A stretch of DNA of 64,000 bases from positions 50,363,001 to 50,427,000 of the forward strand of contig CP136890.1 of the NCBI GenBank assembly GCA_034359265.1, given 5' to 3'. The notes beneath the pieces are model-generated. The model was not told the origin of the DNA and made no database searches. It saw only the letters and a program-made list of their open reading frames with translations. This DNA is from Canna indica. Its lineage: Eukaryota; Streptophyta; Magnoliopsida; Zingiberales; Cannaceae. This document shows positions 21,711-34,104 of the stretch, piece after piece. A program made the translations under genes and the position numbers. Each line of letters opens with the position of its first letter. The stretch's first letter is position 1.

Positions 21711-22069
21711 TGTCACGCTATGATCTTATGAGCTTTATTACTTGACCCGAGTTGTGGGTATTCCGTGTGATACAGTGCTTGTGCATGTGAGCTTTTATTA
21801 CTTGGCCCGAGGTGTGGGTAATTGATGTATTTCTTGCATATTCTATATTGTGCCTGACCCCGGGCTGTGGGTTTCTTCTTTGTTCCTCTTCTCCCAAGAT
21901 TTTGGCTACTACCTTGTTGATGGCAATGCCGAAGGTGAGGGGCGTGGTCTTTTCACTTGGGGGGATGAGAGAGCTCTACCATTCCTATTTAATGGTAGTC
22001 GTGTATGAACTCCATTGTATCTTTTTTGTGAATTAATATATTTCCTTTGCCTTGTTGCAAAAAAAAAAA
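19062..22069 (+). mobile_element. 5'-truncated LINE (LINE-2)
   Basis: This is a plant L1-type element that starts abruptly in coding sequence at the minisatellite edge and ends in CCTTGTTGC plus ten A (22060-22069). It is related to LINE-1 but a distinct subfamily, and it is nearly identical to the reverse-strand LINE-3. Its 3' UTR has modules with CCCGAGTTGTGGG, CCCGAGGTGTGGG and CCCGGGCTGTGGG about 59 bp apart. Confidence 0.93.
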
Positions 22070-23333
22070 GTTGTTATGCATGAATATTGTGGTTATATAT
22101 AGTAGATGTTATAACATTTGAATATTTTTCTTTAGCTTATACATGCTGTCCAAAAATGTTCATGGGCGGAATTCCAAAGTCGATACAAGGAATTCATCAC
22201 CCAAAGTAGTGTGGAAGGTTAGATAACATGTAAGGCGTCGCGAGACATTCATCGTTCTTATATGGAAACTTAGCTAGGAGATGATATCACTTCTTGGACT
22301 TCTTGTAAACATTTAGAAACCTAGAACTCTTAGGTGTACACATTTTGGAAGGGCGGCATAAATTGTTGACCCTGTAGCCCGAATTAGGGCTAGATAGAGG
22401 CAATGGCCCAAAGTGTATATATGAAAATCCTACGACATTGATTGTGTGATGTGCTTGAGATGGTCCGTCGAGGAAAGTGGAGGTCGGGAATGACTAATGC
22501 TCAGCTCGGCCAGTGTTGGGTCTTGAGGTGCGCCAGCGGGCCCGCTAAGTGCCAGACCCCAGTTGGGTGGGACTAGCTATCCTTACCCCAGACGGTGTCC
22601 GAAGACTAGTGGACCATCCTAGTCGACGGCCCGGGATTGTTTGCTTATATCTTGAGATGATGTGGCCGATGGACAGTATGATACTACCTGATATGGTAGG
22701 GACGGCTATAGCCAAGATATTTATTCCATAAGTAGGCCCAAGGGTCGAATGCCGAAGGCTTGATAGGCCGAGATGGCAGGTTATCACATGTTCAGTTTGT
22801 ACAGATTGACCCATTGGGGTCGGTAGTCGCATTAGAAATAGTTTACCTCCTTGTACATTTATTTTGTTGCCTTATATGATATGCATGCATAACTGAGGCT
22901 TAGGTGGAGGTTCGCTAGAGCCACTCACTGAGTCCCAAGTGGACTCACAGTTTATTCTTTATTTTTGCAGAGCAAGAGCAGTGACTTTGGCATGTCGACA
23001 TGGTGCAGCTGGTGGGCGGGAGGCGGTGCCATATCTCGTAGCGGCATCCATGAGTCTTAGACCAGTGTCTAGTAGTTGCTTTTAGTTTTTGCACTGACAG
23101 ATGTATTTAAAAGAGTAGTAAAACTTGTTACTTGAAACGTTCAGTTATTTTGAAATTGGTGTTCTTACTTGTTTTGGAAAACATAAAATTGTGACTTTTA
23201 AAACTTTTAATAAAGTGTGTTGAGATTTCTTTGATCGATACGATTTGATTTTTCTTATGTCAATGTAGACAGTAGGCTATAGGGCAGGATGTAAGCCCTG
23301 GCCGATCACACTACCCTCAGTTGGGGTGTGACA
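22070..23333 (+). repeat. Truncated gypsy LTR (Del/Tekay-like), 3' end present
   Basis: It ends in GGGGTGTGACA and shares, in reverse complement, the blocks seen in the LTRs at 31178 and 36839. These include the stretch with ACTCACTGAGT, the CAAGACC... GCGGGCCCGCT region and the ending with GGCCGATCAC. The start is not recognisable next to the LINE-2 poly(A). It directly abuts the truncated EXO70-bearing unit at 23334. Confidence 0.7.
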
Positions 23334-24089
23334 GTGAGTGGCATCGGCAAGCTTGGAGGGGAAGGCAATGGCATGTTCTTGGACAGCAGAGCCAAAGGAG
23401 AACAATGCATCTATCTACGGCAATAGCTCAGAGATGGTGTTGTACAAGCCCAATATCCAGAACATTTTCTCTGTTGACCGCTTGGATTTCACCAACTTCG
23501 GGAAACGCCGCTTGGATTTAACCAACTCCGAGAAATAGAGGAGCTGAACTACAACATTTTCAGCGATGTTATCTCTAACAATCTTCTAGATTGAATTGAA
23601 GCCACTAAAGACGTGAGCCAAGACGATTCGCTCATCGAAGTACAAGGTGGTGGTCGCCACCCACGAGGCGCTGATCCAAAACTAGATTTTTCTCTCGAGA
23701 AGCTACCAATCCATCCTCTAAACAAGCGACGAGGTACGTCACTCGAACGCGAGGCGATAGAGCCCCTTGATCAACTTGCAGAGGATCTTGTATACCCCGA
23801 TGCACTCATTGCCATAGCCGACGATGATCGCGGTCTCGGCAATGGCGCAGAGGTGAACCATGACGCTGGCCGTAGCACTCTCCTCCTCAACATTAAAGTC
23901 CACAGTTGCGTGAATCTCATAGTCCTCGATGTCCTCGGAGACGCAAGAGCAATTGGCTACGAGAATATGATAGAGAACTCCTTCTCGAGGCGACGCATGG
24001 TAGCCTACAAGATTGAAGGTCACGTGGGACCCGCGGCCTCCATATCCTCGATGGAGACGATGTTGAACATGGCATACTAGAGGCCACAA
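23334..24089 (-). pseudogene. EXO70 (exocyst subunit) pseudogene fragment, copy 1
   Basis: Read on the reverse strand, the 23739-24089 segment holds VHLCAIAETAIIVGYGNECIGVYKIL. This resembles the plant EXO70 segment around the conserved GYxxECVxVYK. After frame changes, KSKRSTEKMF and LYNTISELLP appear, equivalent to the EXO70 SPEKLFRxLDMYE and DLLPxL motif. Several frameshifts and stops prevent expression as one protein. EXO70 tethers secretory vesicles to the plasma membrane. This is only its central part, without the start and without the C-terminal domain. Confidence 0.75.
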
Positions 24090-24110
24090 AGATGAAATAG
24101 GGCAGCAGAA

Positions 24111-24113
<3 letters not shown>

Positions 24114-24173
<60 letters not shown>
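24114..24173. repeat. (GA)n microsatellite
   Basis: About 60 bp of alternating GA sits at the same place in all four EXO70 units, but it is much shorter in copies 2, 3 and 4 (near 29025, 54491 and 59325). Confidence 0.9.
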
Positions 24174-24176
<3 letters not shown>

Positions 24177-24479
24177 CCATGATATAAGTTTTTAATTTAT
24201 AAAATTTTAATATTAAAAAATATTTTTTTTATTATGGATCAACATGCCACGTTGTCGACACAAATCAGACTAAATGCTACAATTGAGACAAATCTCGTAA
24301 TATAAGATTTAATTAAACAAAATATAAGTTCAAGCCACAAATGAGAAAAACCTCAAATGGTAGTGTATATTGAGATATTTTCCCAAGATATAATCTAGTA
24401 ATGATAGTACAATCACTTCATAGAAGACAATGCTGTGACCACCAATTCATGAAAGTACCATATATTCTTAGGGTAAAAT

Positions 24480-25604
24480 CAATGTTATTAATGGCGGATG
24501 GCGACTCAAGGCGGAAAGCCAAAAATCCGCCATACAAATATGGTGGATGGCGTTGCAACCAATAGCGAAAACATGGCGGCTGAAAATATTATATATATAA
24601 GTAATAACAAATGACCATATTGTTGTAAATTCTAAATCTTACAAATTTGAGGCTTTAAGTAGCAAACCAAACCTAAAATTTAGACTAGGACAGAAACAAT
24701 AAAAAAGAAGAAAATGCTAGAAGTATTAAAAAAGAAAGAAATAGAGAAAAAATTGTGAAGGGCTCTTGGAACATAACTGAACTAAAAAAAGAAAACAGAA
24801 CTAAAAAAAGAAAATAGAACTGAAAAAAAAGAGGACAAGTAATAAAAAACAATTGAAACAAAAAAAAGAACTTAACAGAAGTAAAAAAGAAGAAGAAGAG
24901 GACAGAAGTAATAAAAAATAAAGAAATAGAGAGAAATTTGTCAAGGGCTGTTGGAAGAGAACTGAAATGAAAGAAATAAACAAAAAAAGAAAACAAAAAA
25001 GAAAAAGAAATGAAATGAAAACGGAAATTCACTGAAAAAAAAAATGGAGTGAAAATGAAACGAAAGAAAAGTGTAGTAATAAAGAAGAATCGAACAAAAC
25101 ACGAAAGCAATAAAAAAAGAATCGAACAAAATAGAAGTAAAAAAGAAAGAAAGAAACAGGAAAAAAATCTGCATGTACGTGCGCAAATACCAAAAAAAGC
25201 AAGAAAATTTTAATGAAATGAAGAAGAGAGCTTAATGGGAGAGAAATGCCTTAAACAACAACAAAAACTGCTATCTTGTCGTTGGATTTCATCGCCGGAG
25301 TTCGTCGTCGGAGTTCATCGCCGGAGTTCATCGCCGGAGTGGAGCAGACACAGGTATAAGGGTTCTCAGGTTGGAGCAGCCGCTAGCCTTGCCTTAGGGT
25401 TTAGGGTTTTATTCTTAACTCTTAAAAAATTTACAAAAACACCCCCACTTAAAGAAAAAAACATTATGTTGCACCATTTCGAGCATAGTCGCCTTCGCGG
25501 TTGGCGGGTGCCACACAACGCCACGCAGAAACCGTAACATTGCGATTTTTTCGTGGCGATTTAATCAAATTCCACCACGCCATGGCCGTTATTTGACAAC
25601 ACTG
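24480..25604. mobile_element. Non-autonomous hAT element with GGTAAAAT duplication, copy 1
   Basis: It is flanked by GGTAAAAT at 24472-24479 and 25605-25612 (8 bp, the hAT size). The left end is CAATGTTATTAATGG and the right end is CAACACTG. Subterminal GGCGG-rich DNA lies on both sides (ATGGCGGATGGCG; CGCCATGGCC). The interior is a long purine-rich A/G tract (24680-25230) and a segment with repeated GCCGGAGTTCATC. There is no transposase frame. Long frames seen on the reverse strand here are a product of the A/G bias. Confidence 0.88.
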
Positions 25605-27751
25605 GGTAAAATATGAAGTTGAAACATACAAATACGATGGTGGAAGCTATTAATAGAAAAACAAATACTACACTATTTTGATGAAATGAATTTTTTTTGG
25701 ATTGTTAGATGTTACTAACCTCATTAATTCAGTTATGATTCATTTAATTAGCAAATTTGATAGTAACGGGTAAGAGCAATAAATGACAAAAAGAGCTGAA
25801 CATACTCCAATATACCTAATTCAAAGAACATCTTATATCTGTAATAAAATAAATGTAGTTCAACTAGACGAGGAGACTTATGAATATGGTGTATTACATT
25901 TTAGAGAGAGAGAGAAGACACTATATTCCTCATCATGCATTACATTTTGAAGATGATTATTTTTCAATATTTTGAACCCATATATTTTCTTAATATAAAA
26001 GATACATAATGTGAAGGAAAATACCTGCTCTTACAAGTGGTCCTCATCCAGCGCCCATGATCATTAGAACCTTTTGTAGATTATAAAACACATATTTATT
26101 GTTTAACAAAAAAGAGAAGGAGAACAAAGATGCTCTTACAAGTGGTCCTCGTCCATTGCCCCCGACCATTAGTACATTTTGTAGATTAGAAACAACATAT
26201 TTATTATTTAGCAAAAAGAACTAGAACACTATATATTGTTGCAAAACAAGGAAGATAACATAGTTTTCCAATACATGAACTATTAAATACATATGCATGA
26301 CACCATCAAACAAGGTAATATAGCAGTATAGTATATTGTTGCAAAACAAGATAACATAGTGATAATAGTTTCTAACAAACAATATCACAAAACCCTTAGT
26401 CATCAACTGTTACAACATTTTAAAAGATGCATATGACCTAGGAAACAAACCTGAGCATATTTGACTATACCTTTCTCGAATGTTCATAAGTTTGAGCCTC
26501 AAGATTATCCATGAGAAGCACTAAGAAAGGAAAGCAATAATCAATTTAACTAAATAGGCTTAAACCAAATATTGGAGAACTCACTTATTGGACTCATTCT
26601 AAATATGAATTTCATAAATGAATTAAGCTCAATGAAAAACACAAGAAACATAAAAGAATTAAACGACTTAGCCTTTTGGTGGAAAGATCTGAAGAGTGGT
26701 GCATTGTTTGTGATGGGGTGCGAGATAGGCCAGAAGCCAAAGGTTGTGGTTGCCGGAAGAGGACCAAAGGTTGAAGAACTACATCCTAAAGCATGGGCAT
26801 ATTTCCTGAAGTCAACTTCCTGCTAAAGATGCATGTTTATACTACAGAACATTTATATGTGATGTAAAGTCAAGATCCATAAATTGATAACAACACAAGA
26901 ATATAATAAACAAAATTGAAAATTCAATAATCTAGCCAAATAATAAAAGAACTTCCTCATACAGGTTGCATCTATTTACTTAACCTCAACTTCATATGCA
27001 CAATTATCACACATCCCTTGAGTATTAATAGCAACGATGAGTATGGGAAATAAAAGAAAAGAAAAATGTTGGTTTTCTTTAGATCTAAAGCGGAAAGAAA
27101 AGAAAAATGTTCGTTTTCTTTAGATCTAAAGCAGAAAGAAAAGAAAAACGATCATACCATACAACTTTAAAGATTCCAATACCGGTTTTCCCGATCCTTA
27201 AAGAAAAGTCATTAGAAAAACTGGTCATACAGTCCATCAAAAATAAGTTTCCCTGCCAGACGCGTGGTAGAGATTAATATGTATACAGCTATAAGTTTTA
27301 AAATATATATACAAAGCTAGCATATTCAGGAAAAAACATAAGTAGATATTAAAAATACCAAAGAATCTCAAAATTGAAGATAACCTGAGTTGATAACTTC
27401 CATACAATCCAGAAATGCAATAACCACGCAATAACCACTACAGTATACTTATGAAATTGGCTTTTATTATGTGGAAAGCATACACCTTTTTAGGTCTAAA
27501 CTTATGTTTAGACCTTTATAAAAACACCAATATTGAAGTAAAATAATAATAATAAAGAAATTTAAAAATTGGCACATATAAAAGCACCTGATTTCTATTA
27601 ATTTTGAGTTGATAAAGAGAAATATGACGCTTAATAATAATAGTCTATTTTAATTTAACAAGTGCCCCTTTAAAGGGGCACCGGTTTCAATTTAACAAGT
27701 GACCCAGGCCTCTTGAAAGGTTAACCATTAATTAATGTTAGCTAGTATTTT
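25605..27751. other. AT-rich spacer of the duplicated unit (first form), no gene recognised
   Basis: About 2.1 kb matches 55919-58058. It contains an internal duplicated phrase (CTCTTACAAGTGGTCCTC near 26030 and 26133) and two copies of an AAAGAAAAATG... TAGATCTAAAGC segment near 27058-27150. A short forward frame of 84 codons lies at 26572-26826, is not kept in the other copy and is not recognisable. The last 870 bp also precede copy 3 (from about 52166). Confidence 0.6.
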
Positions 27752-29211
27752 TGGGTTTTTCTCATTTATGATATGTAATTTTATTTTGCTCAATTCAATC
27801 ATATACTAACATATTTGTCTCAATTGTGACATGCCGTCTAATTTCCGATAGCAACACATTAAACTAATGATATGGCATGCTGGTGTGGAATAAAAAATAC
27901 TTTTTTAATATTAAAATTTAATAAATTGAATATGTCTATCTCTATCTCTCGTTGTTCGTCATCGTTTAAGGACAAGGAGGAGCAAGAGGAAGAGGAGTCT
28001 CGCAAAAATGTCGACCTTCCAACCAGCGCCTCCGAGTGAAATGTATCAAATAAGAAGTCAAGGTGGAGGCTTTCTTTTTGCAGGGGGCCTTCCGTGAAGA
28101 TCTCGGCGAGGGTTGACTCGTAGTCGGAGCTTTTGCGATGTAGTCAATGGCGTGACGAGTGGGCACTTGAACCATGGCATCAAGAGGCATTGAATTGGAG
28201 TGCTCCGTCTGAACTACGAATTTAAAGTCGACAAACATGGTGTGAGTGGCCTCGGCAAGCTTGTAGGGGGAGGCGATAGCCTGTTCTTGGACAATGGCCG
28301 TTGAGTTAAAGGAGAACAATGAATCTATCTCCAGCAATAGCTCAGAGATGGTGTTGTACAAGTCCAGTATGCAGAACATTTTCTCTGTCAACCGCTTGGA
28401 TTTCACCAACTCTAGGAAACGCCGCTTGGATTTCACCAACTCCGAGAAACAGAGGAGCTAAACTACAACATTTTCAGCGATGTTAGCTCTGACAACCTCC
28501 CGAATTGAATTGAAGCCACGGAAGACGTGGGCCAGGAGGATTCGCTCATCGAAGTGCAGGGTTGGTCGCCACCCGCGAGGCGCCGATCCAAAACTGGATT
28601 TTTCTCTCGAGAAGCTACAAATCCATCCTCTAAATCTGCGATGAGGTACGTCACTCGAACCCGAAGTGATAGAACCCCATGATCAACTTGCAGAGGATCT
28701 TGTACCCCGACGCACTCATTGCCATAGCCAACGATTATCAAGGTCTCGGCAATGGCGCAGAGGTGAACCATGACGCTAGTCGTAGCACCCTCATCCTCAA
28801 CATTAAAGTCCACAGATGCGTGAATCTCGTCATCCTCGGTGTCCTCGGGGATGATAGAGCGGTTGGCTACAAGAATATGATAGAGAACTCCTTCTCGAGG
28901 CGACGCATGGTGGCCTACAAGATCGAAGGTCGCGTGGGACCCACGGCTCCATATTCTCGGTGGAGACGATGTCGAACATTGCATACTAGAGGCCACAAAG
29001 AAGAAGAAATAAGGCAGCAGGAAGAAGAGAGAGGGCATGATATAAGTTTTCAATTTATAAAATTTTAATATTAATTTTTTTTTTTTTTACAGGTCAGCAT
29101 GCCACGTTGTCGATACAAATTAGACAACATGTCACAATTGAGACAATTCTCGTAATATAAAATTTAATTAAACAAAATATAGGTACAATCCACAAATGAG
29201 AAAAACCTCAA
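27752..29211. mobile_element. EXO70-carrying long-TIR element (Pack-MULE-like), copy 2
   Basis: The left terminus is 27752-27929 and the right terminus is 29050-29211. Read inward they are alignable over about 165-180 bp: both contain GGTTTTTCTCATTT, then TCTCAATTGTGACATG and TAATATTAAAATTT. Between them is about 1.1 kb of non-transposon gene sequence (EXO70). Long inverted termini around a captured gene fragment are typical of Pack-MULEs. I could not find the 9-bp target duplication, so the superfamily is not proven. Confidence 0.7.
27966..28990 (-). pseudogene. EXO70 pseudogene fragment, copy 2
   Basis: The reverse-strand segment 27966-28439 reads KSKRLTEKMFCILDLYNTISELLLEIDSLFS, then HEQA-like QEQAIASPYKLAEATHTMF, MPLDAMVQVPTRHAIDYIAKA. 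This corresponds to the EXO70 stretch from SPEKLF through the proline-rich HPLTRYVMNYL. The upstream piece (28463-29053) contains MVHLCAIAETLIIVGYGNECVGV. The two pieces are in different frames. A short internal repeat LVKSKR(R/L) is duplicated, as in the other copies. Confidence 0.8.
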
Positions 29212-29334
29212 AGGGCAGTCTATGTTTAGATATTTTCCCTAGATTTAATCTAGTAACGATAGTACAATCACTTCATAGAAGACAGTGTTATGACCACCAA
29301 TTCATAAAAGTACCATATATTCTTGGGGTAAAAT

Positions 29335-29592
29335 CAGTGTTATTAATGGCGGATGGCAGCTTATGGCGGAAAGCCAAAAATCTGCCATACAAATATGGCG
29401 GATGGCGTTGCGGCCAATAGCGGAAGCATGGCGGCTGAAAATATTATATATATATTAAGTAATAACAAATGAACATATTGTTGAAATTTCTAAATCCTAC
29501 AAATTTGAGGCTTTGAGCAGCAAACCAAACCTAAAATTTAGACTATGACAGAAGTAATAAAAAAGAAGAAAAGGACATAAGTAATAAAAAAG
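29335..29592. mobile_element. hAT element with GGTAAAAT duplication, copy 2, right part deleted
   Basis: GGTAAAAT is at 29327-29334 and the element starts CAGTGTTATTAATGG. After about 258 bp it jumps from the AATAAAAAAGA tract straight to the spacer that follows the right target duplication in the other copies. About 0.85 kb is missing relative to copies 1, 3 and 4. Confidence 0.82.
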
Positions 29593-31177
29593 ATGAAATT
29601 GAAACATGCGAATACGATGGTGGAAGCCAATAATAGAAAAACAAATACTACACTATTTTGATGAAATGAATTTTTTTTTGGATTGTTAGATGTGACTAAC
29701 CTCATTAATTCTGTTATAATTTATTTAATTGACAAATTAGGTGGTAACGAGTCAGAGCAATAAATGACTAAAAGAGCATTGAATATGCTCCAATATACAT
29801 AATTCAAGGAACATCTTATATCTGTAATAAAAATAAATGCAGCTTCAACTAGACGAGGAGATTTAAGAAAATATTAAATGTGGTGTTTTGCTAAAAAAAT
29901 AAGTACACACTTACCGATATAATAAAAAGAAATGCAGCTTCAATCAATATTGTGATATGCAAATATTCAGCAGGTAACACTTACCAATATTATCAAGTAT
30001 TCAACTGCAAATTCCATCCCAAAAACATGAACAGGTAACAGTTACCGAGAAAAGAGATAGCAGCTAGACAAGCATTGGAATTATCAAGTATTTTATAAAT
30101 AATTAGAATTTGAAACTATGCAACTACACAAGGATCAAAATTATCAACCTATGATTCCAAAACGTTTAAAAGTTGTTTTCTTGTTGCTATTTTTAAATAT
30201 ATATCACATGCTTTACAACAATCTATTATCATAGAAGAGTAATCATTACCGCACAGGCGTAGAAAGAGAGCTGTGGGAGAAACAAGATCTTATAAACAAA
30301 TTGTTGTGTGTAGCCTAAGAATTTTCAACTTAAATCAATCACGCAGTCTTTGAGACATACTCTTAAATATACAAAATTACGAATAATATTGGACCGGCAT
30401 AATACCTTGTGCATGTTGAAGCAACGTCATCTTTTGTGCACATATCTTCTTGTGCACAAACATCATGCACATAAAAAGCGCTGAACTAGTAAAGACATTA
30501 TTAGAAAGTAAGGAGAGAGAGTTCGTATAATGGCATAATCTATTTAAAACACTACCTGGATTAAATATTAGCCCTTAAAGGGTTCGTTTCTACTAGTTAA
30601 TATGACATTAAAGAAAAATTTTCTTGCCATCACATCTCAGCTACATTGCAACAATTATTTAGAAAATAAAATAAAATGTTTTATATAAAAATTACAAATG
30701 ATCAGATAACGTATGTCAGTCAAAGGAGAGTGTGTAATGGCCCAGAATCAGTATTGGCTATATATTGGCGATTTCAAATTTATAATACTGCATTAGTGGT
30801 AGATCACATGAATTAATGTGTCCATCAAAGAGGTTATATGAATAAACCTATAGACTATTAACCAGTAGTCGTAGGAAACTAGCAGTCAATTGAAAGACTA
30901 GTATTTATCTTGAGATTGTTTAACTGTAGCAAAAAGTTTCTACAAGTAATGCTGAAACTAGTGATTCAGTAGTAAAAGCCATCAATTAATGTCCTTCCAA
31001 TAATTTATCTAGCTTCTATATTCAACACCATATAAAGCCAGTTAAAATCATAGGTAATTTCATGATTCATGACACCTAATGAGTAATAAAAGATATAAAT
31101 GAAACTAGGTAGATATACTGATATAGAACAAAAAATATATATTACTAGTCTGTATTGACTAACCTGTATAGTACTAG
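29593..31177. other. AT-rich spacer of the duplicated unit (second form), no gene recognised
   Basis: This matches 60758-62229 and not 25605-27751 beyond the first 270 bp or so. There are many short runs of stops in all frames and no recognisable protein. It ends at the LTR beginning at 31178. Confidence 0.6.
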
Positions 31178-33194
31178 TGTCACGCCCCAACTCAAGGTCG
31201 CGTGATCGGCCAGGGTAAGTGTTGGTACCCCAAAGTCTACCACATGCACTAAACCACTACACCAAAGAAAACACTGCACATCCAGGTATCATGAACAAAA
31301 GACAGCGGCACAAATCTTTATTTAAAAAATAAATAAATGTCAAAACAGTTTTAGTAATTCCAAATTCGAAGGGAATAACTCAAGTTTCAAAGTCTAAACC
31401 AGATACAAGTTTTTTTTCAAAGACAAACTACTCAGTGCATGTCTACAACCCTATCGGCACGACTACGACTACATGACTGTGTGTTACGAGATCTGCGCCA
31501 ACGCCTGCCCTCCAGTCGCACCATGCCATTAAGTCGTACCTCACTGGTCGGGCTTTGCAAAAATAAACAAAACAAGAAACGGTGAGTTCACAAGGAACTC
31601 AGTGAGCGGTCCTTCCGAACCTCCACTTAAATCCCTGTTATGATAACATATAAATATATACACAAGCACATAAATGAGGAGTCTATGCTAGTCATATCAT
31701 GGTAACCGGCCAATTGGCCAACCTATGCGAATAAGTAGTCTAGCCATATTGGCTCCTTCAGACTGAGTATCATTCGGCCACTATGGCCTCATCCTGCATG
31801 AATGGTTCGGTTCTATTCGGCCTTCACCACAATACAGTACTTTGGCCGCACCGGCCTATACAACATACAAGGAATGTCAATCACAATCACCGGGCGCGTC
31901 AACTAGAATGGTCAACTAGTATCGAGATCCCACTGGGTTAGGGATAGCTAGTCCCACCCAACTCGGGTCTACCGTTAGCGTGGCCCACTTACGAAATCTC
32001 AAGATCCTCCGCCACTCGGGTCTAACACCTAGCGGGCCCGCTGGTGCAATCTCAAGACCCTAATCACCGTTGAGTCAAGTAATAGCCATTCCGACTATCG
32101 GTACTCCTCAGGAGACCATCTCAATCACAATACACAATCAGAGTTTCAAAAAAAAAATACTTCCATCTTAATCCCCGGGCATCAACCCGTATCCGACCCC
32201 TTCCTCAGGTCGCACTAGTCGAATACTAATGTTTGCTATCTTTTCCTAGGCGTGAAACCTAGTCTATGCATTATATTTCTTAAGTGTAACCACATTTCAT
32301 AAGCATGAAAATGTCTAATTTTGGGTTCATCACAGCATATATAACTTAAGAAATTCGTTCTACAACTATCCACCTGAGTAATCACATGATTTCCAAAATA
32401 AGGAGATTAATTAAACTCAGCTTTTAATTACTAAAATTTCAACAAGGAAATAATTGGTCTAATATGGCAAAGATTTAACCATAGAATGGTAAACAATGAA
32501 GAATTTCCATGATTCACATTCCATACTAGATTCTAACCATATAAGTGCATTCAAGAACATTTCTTTATCAAGTGTTAATTGCAATCTACCACTATCAACA
32601 ATCTATTCATCAAATAAAATACTTAACATACTAGGCCGAGATGTTCCCCTCTTACCCGCTTGGCCGAACCCTACACAAGGTTTATCATGCTCGGCCGAGC
32701 CTATCAAGGTGAGATTAGGGCTCTTTCGACCATGAACTCTCACACTTGAGTCACAAGTCTTGCAAGGAATTCGATCCAAGAGGTTTCAACCGCTCTAGAA
32801 AATTGGGGGCAAATTCGGCATGACTTTTCCCCTTTTTTCTTCATTCGGCCGACCCCTAAATTCGAGGAAAACTCCGTGAAACTTCGTCATTCAACAACAT
32901 ATACACAAGAGAATCAAATCTCGGTAAAATTTCGACGAGACGATGAAAATATCACGAGAAATCGACAAAATCCCCAATATCTTGGGTCAGCTACCCGCCT
33001 ACCCTATGGATCTCGATTAGACCACTCACCTTGATCGGATGAAGGAGATGGACTAGATGAGGACGATCCTGATTTCTCCGACGATGGCACGAGATCGGCC
33101 CCGTCCACAAGCTCCTCTCCCCTTTCCTCTTCCCTCAGGTTACGTGCGGCTCCCTCTTGCCTTGAGCCACATGACGGCTTGGGGTGAGAGGGTT
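31178..33194 (-). repeat. Gypsy LTR (Del/Tekay-like) on the reverse strand, solo-type, one end truncated
   Basis: It starts TGTCACGCCCC, the complement of an LTR ending GGGGCGTGACA. It shares with the LTR at 36839 the blocks CACTGAG... GGAACTCAGTGAGCGG, GCGGGCCCGCT and the AAATTCGGCATGAC... CATTCGGCCGA region. No internal gypsy sequence adjoins it. About 250 bp of the far LTR end are missing where a hAT-like end begins at 33195. Confidence 0.78.
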
Positions 33195-33390
33195 TAGGGG
33201 TGGCAATTGGAACCGATTAACCAAACTGCAAAATTTGGTTTTGGATAATGGTTTTGCGGTTCGGTTTCAGTTTCAGTTAGTGAAACTTAAAAACCGTTTC
33301 TAAACGGTTCAGTTTCGATTACCGAGTTGCGAATAACCGGTAACCAAAATCGGTTATAAGTTTTAGTTTCGAGTGTTAATGTGGCTCCAT
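33195..33390. mobile_element. Probable truncated hAT-like MITE
   Basis: It starts TAGGGGTGGCAA, a common hAT terminus, followed by CCGATTAACC, GGTTCGGTTT and CGGTTATAAG strings resembling the subterminal repeats of the hAT at 14076. The opposite terminus is not found and no target duplication can be shown. Confidence 0.45.
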
Positions 33391-33838
33391 CAAATATGAT
33401 GCATCTGCTGGACAAGAAGAAGGTACCCTAACGCGAAGCATCTCCAATTTCTCTTCAGCTTCTTCAGCTTATTCTTCCTATAGATTGAATTCTCTTAAAC
33501 GTTAAACAAACTGAATTAAGTGATGGATTTATTTTTTAGAGAAGGAAACTAAAGTTGATATATGGTAAAATTAATAATTTAGACAATTAGAAGGAAAAAG
33601 GGTTTGAGAGGAGTTTATTTGTTCTTCACGAAGAGATTCCACCAAGAAACAACAAGAAATAGTTCTAATGAATTTGGTATGCTGCACGCAATCCACGTCT
33701 GACCACATTGAACAATTTGCTATTTGAATAGTAGGATGCTCTATTTTTGAGAGAATTAATTAGAGTTTCTTTCATTTGCAATTCACTCTTCCTCTTTTTT
33801 CCTTCATGCGAAAACACACACACACATATATATATATA

Positions 33839-34104
33839 GGGAAAATAGACTAAAAAATCACAAGGTTTGCAAAAATTCTTTGTTCTACTTGTGTTTTTAA
33901 AATTCGTCTGTAAATGCACAATCTTTATATCTGTTTATGTCATCTACCAAATCGTCAAACGTTGTTAGCTAAGTTCATATGACGCTTGACGATTTGGTAG
34001 ATGACATAAACAGATGTAAAGATTGTGCATATATAGACGAATTTTGAAAACTCTGGTAGAACATAAAATTTCTGCAAACCTTGTGATTTTTTAGTCTACT
34101 TTCC
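33839..34104. mobile_element. Fold-back MITE, copy 1 (266 bp)
   Basis: This is almost entirely one inverted repeat. The left arm (33839-33960, GGAAAATAGACTAAAAAATC) pairs with the right arm (33984-34104, GATTTTTTAGTCTACTTTCC), leaving a loop of about 23 bp. It has no coding capacity. The superfamily is not assigned. Confidence 0.85.

Larger units (their letters stand above)
23334..24356. mobile_element. EXO70-carrying long-TIR element, copy 1 (left end missing)
   Basis: This retains the captured EXO70 fragment and the right inverted terminus (24190-24356, ending ATGAGAAAAACCTCA). The left terminus and part of the EXO70 fragment were removed at the LTR junction at 23333. A (GA)n run at 24114-24173 separates gene fragment and terminus. 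Confidence 0.75.

Noticed and set aside
24685..25186. Phe/Leu/Ser-rich membrane-like proteins on the reverse strand (also 55017-55459 and 59914-60205)
   Set aside because: They are translations of an A/G-rich tract inside a non-autonomous hAT element. Hydrophobicity comes from TTT and CTT codons.
25398..25412. Internal telomere repeat (TTAGGGTTTAGGG)
   Set aside because: Only two units are present. It is better explained as a plant telo-box or chance motif within a hAT element.
27740..29225. 9-bp MULE target duplication around the EXO70 elements
   Set aside because: No matching 9-mers adjoin the inverted termini. All copies share the same flanks, so the original site cannot be resolved here.
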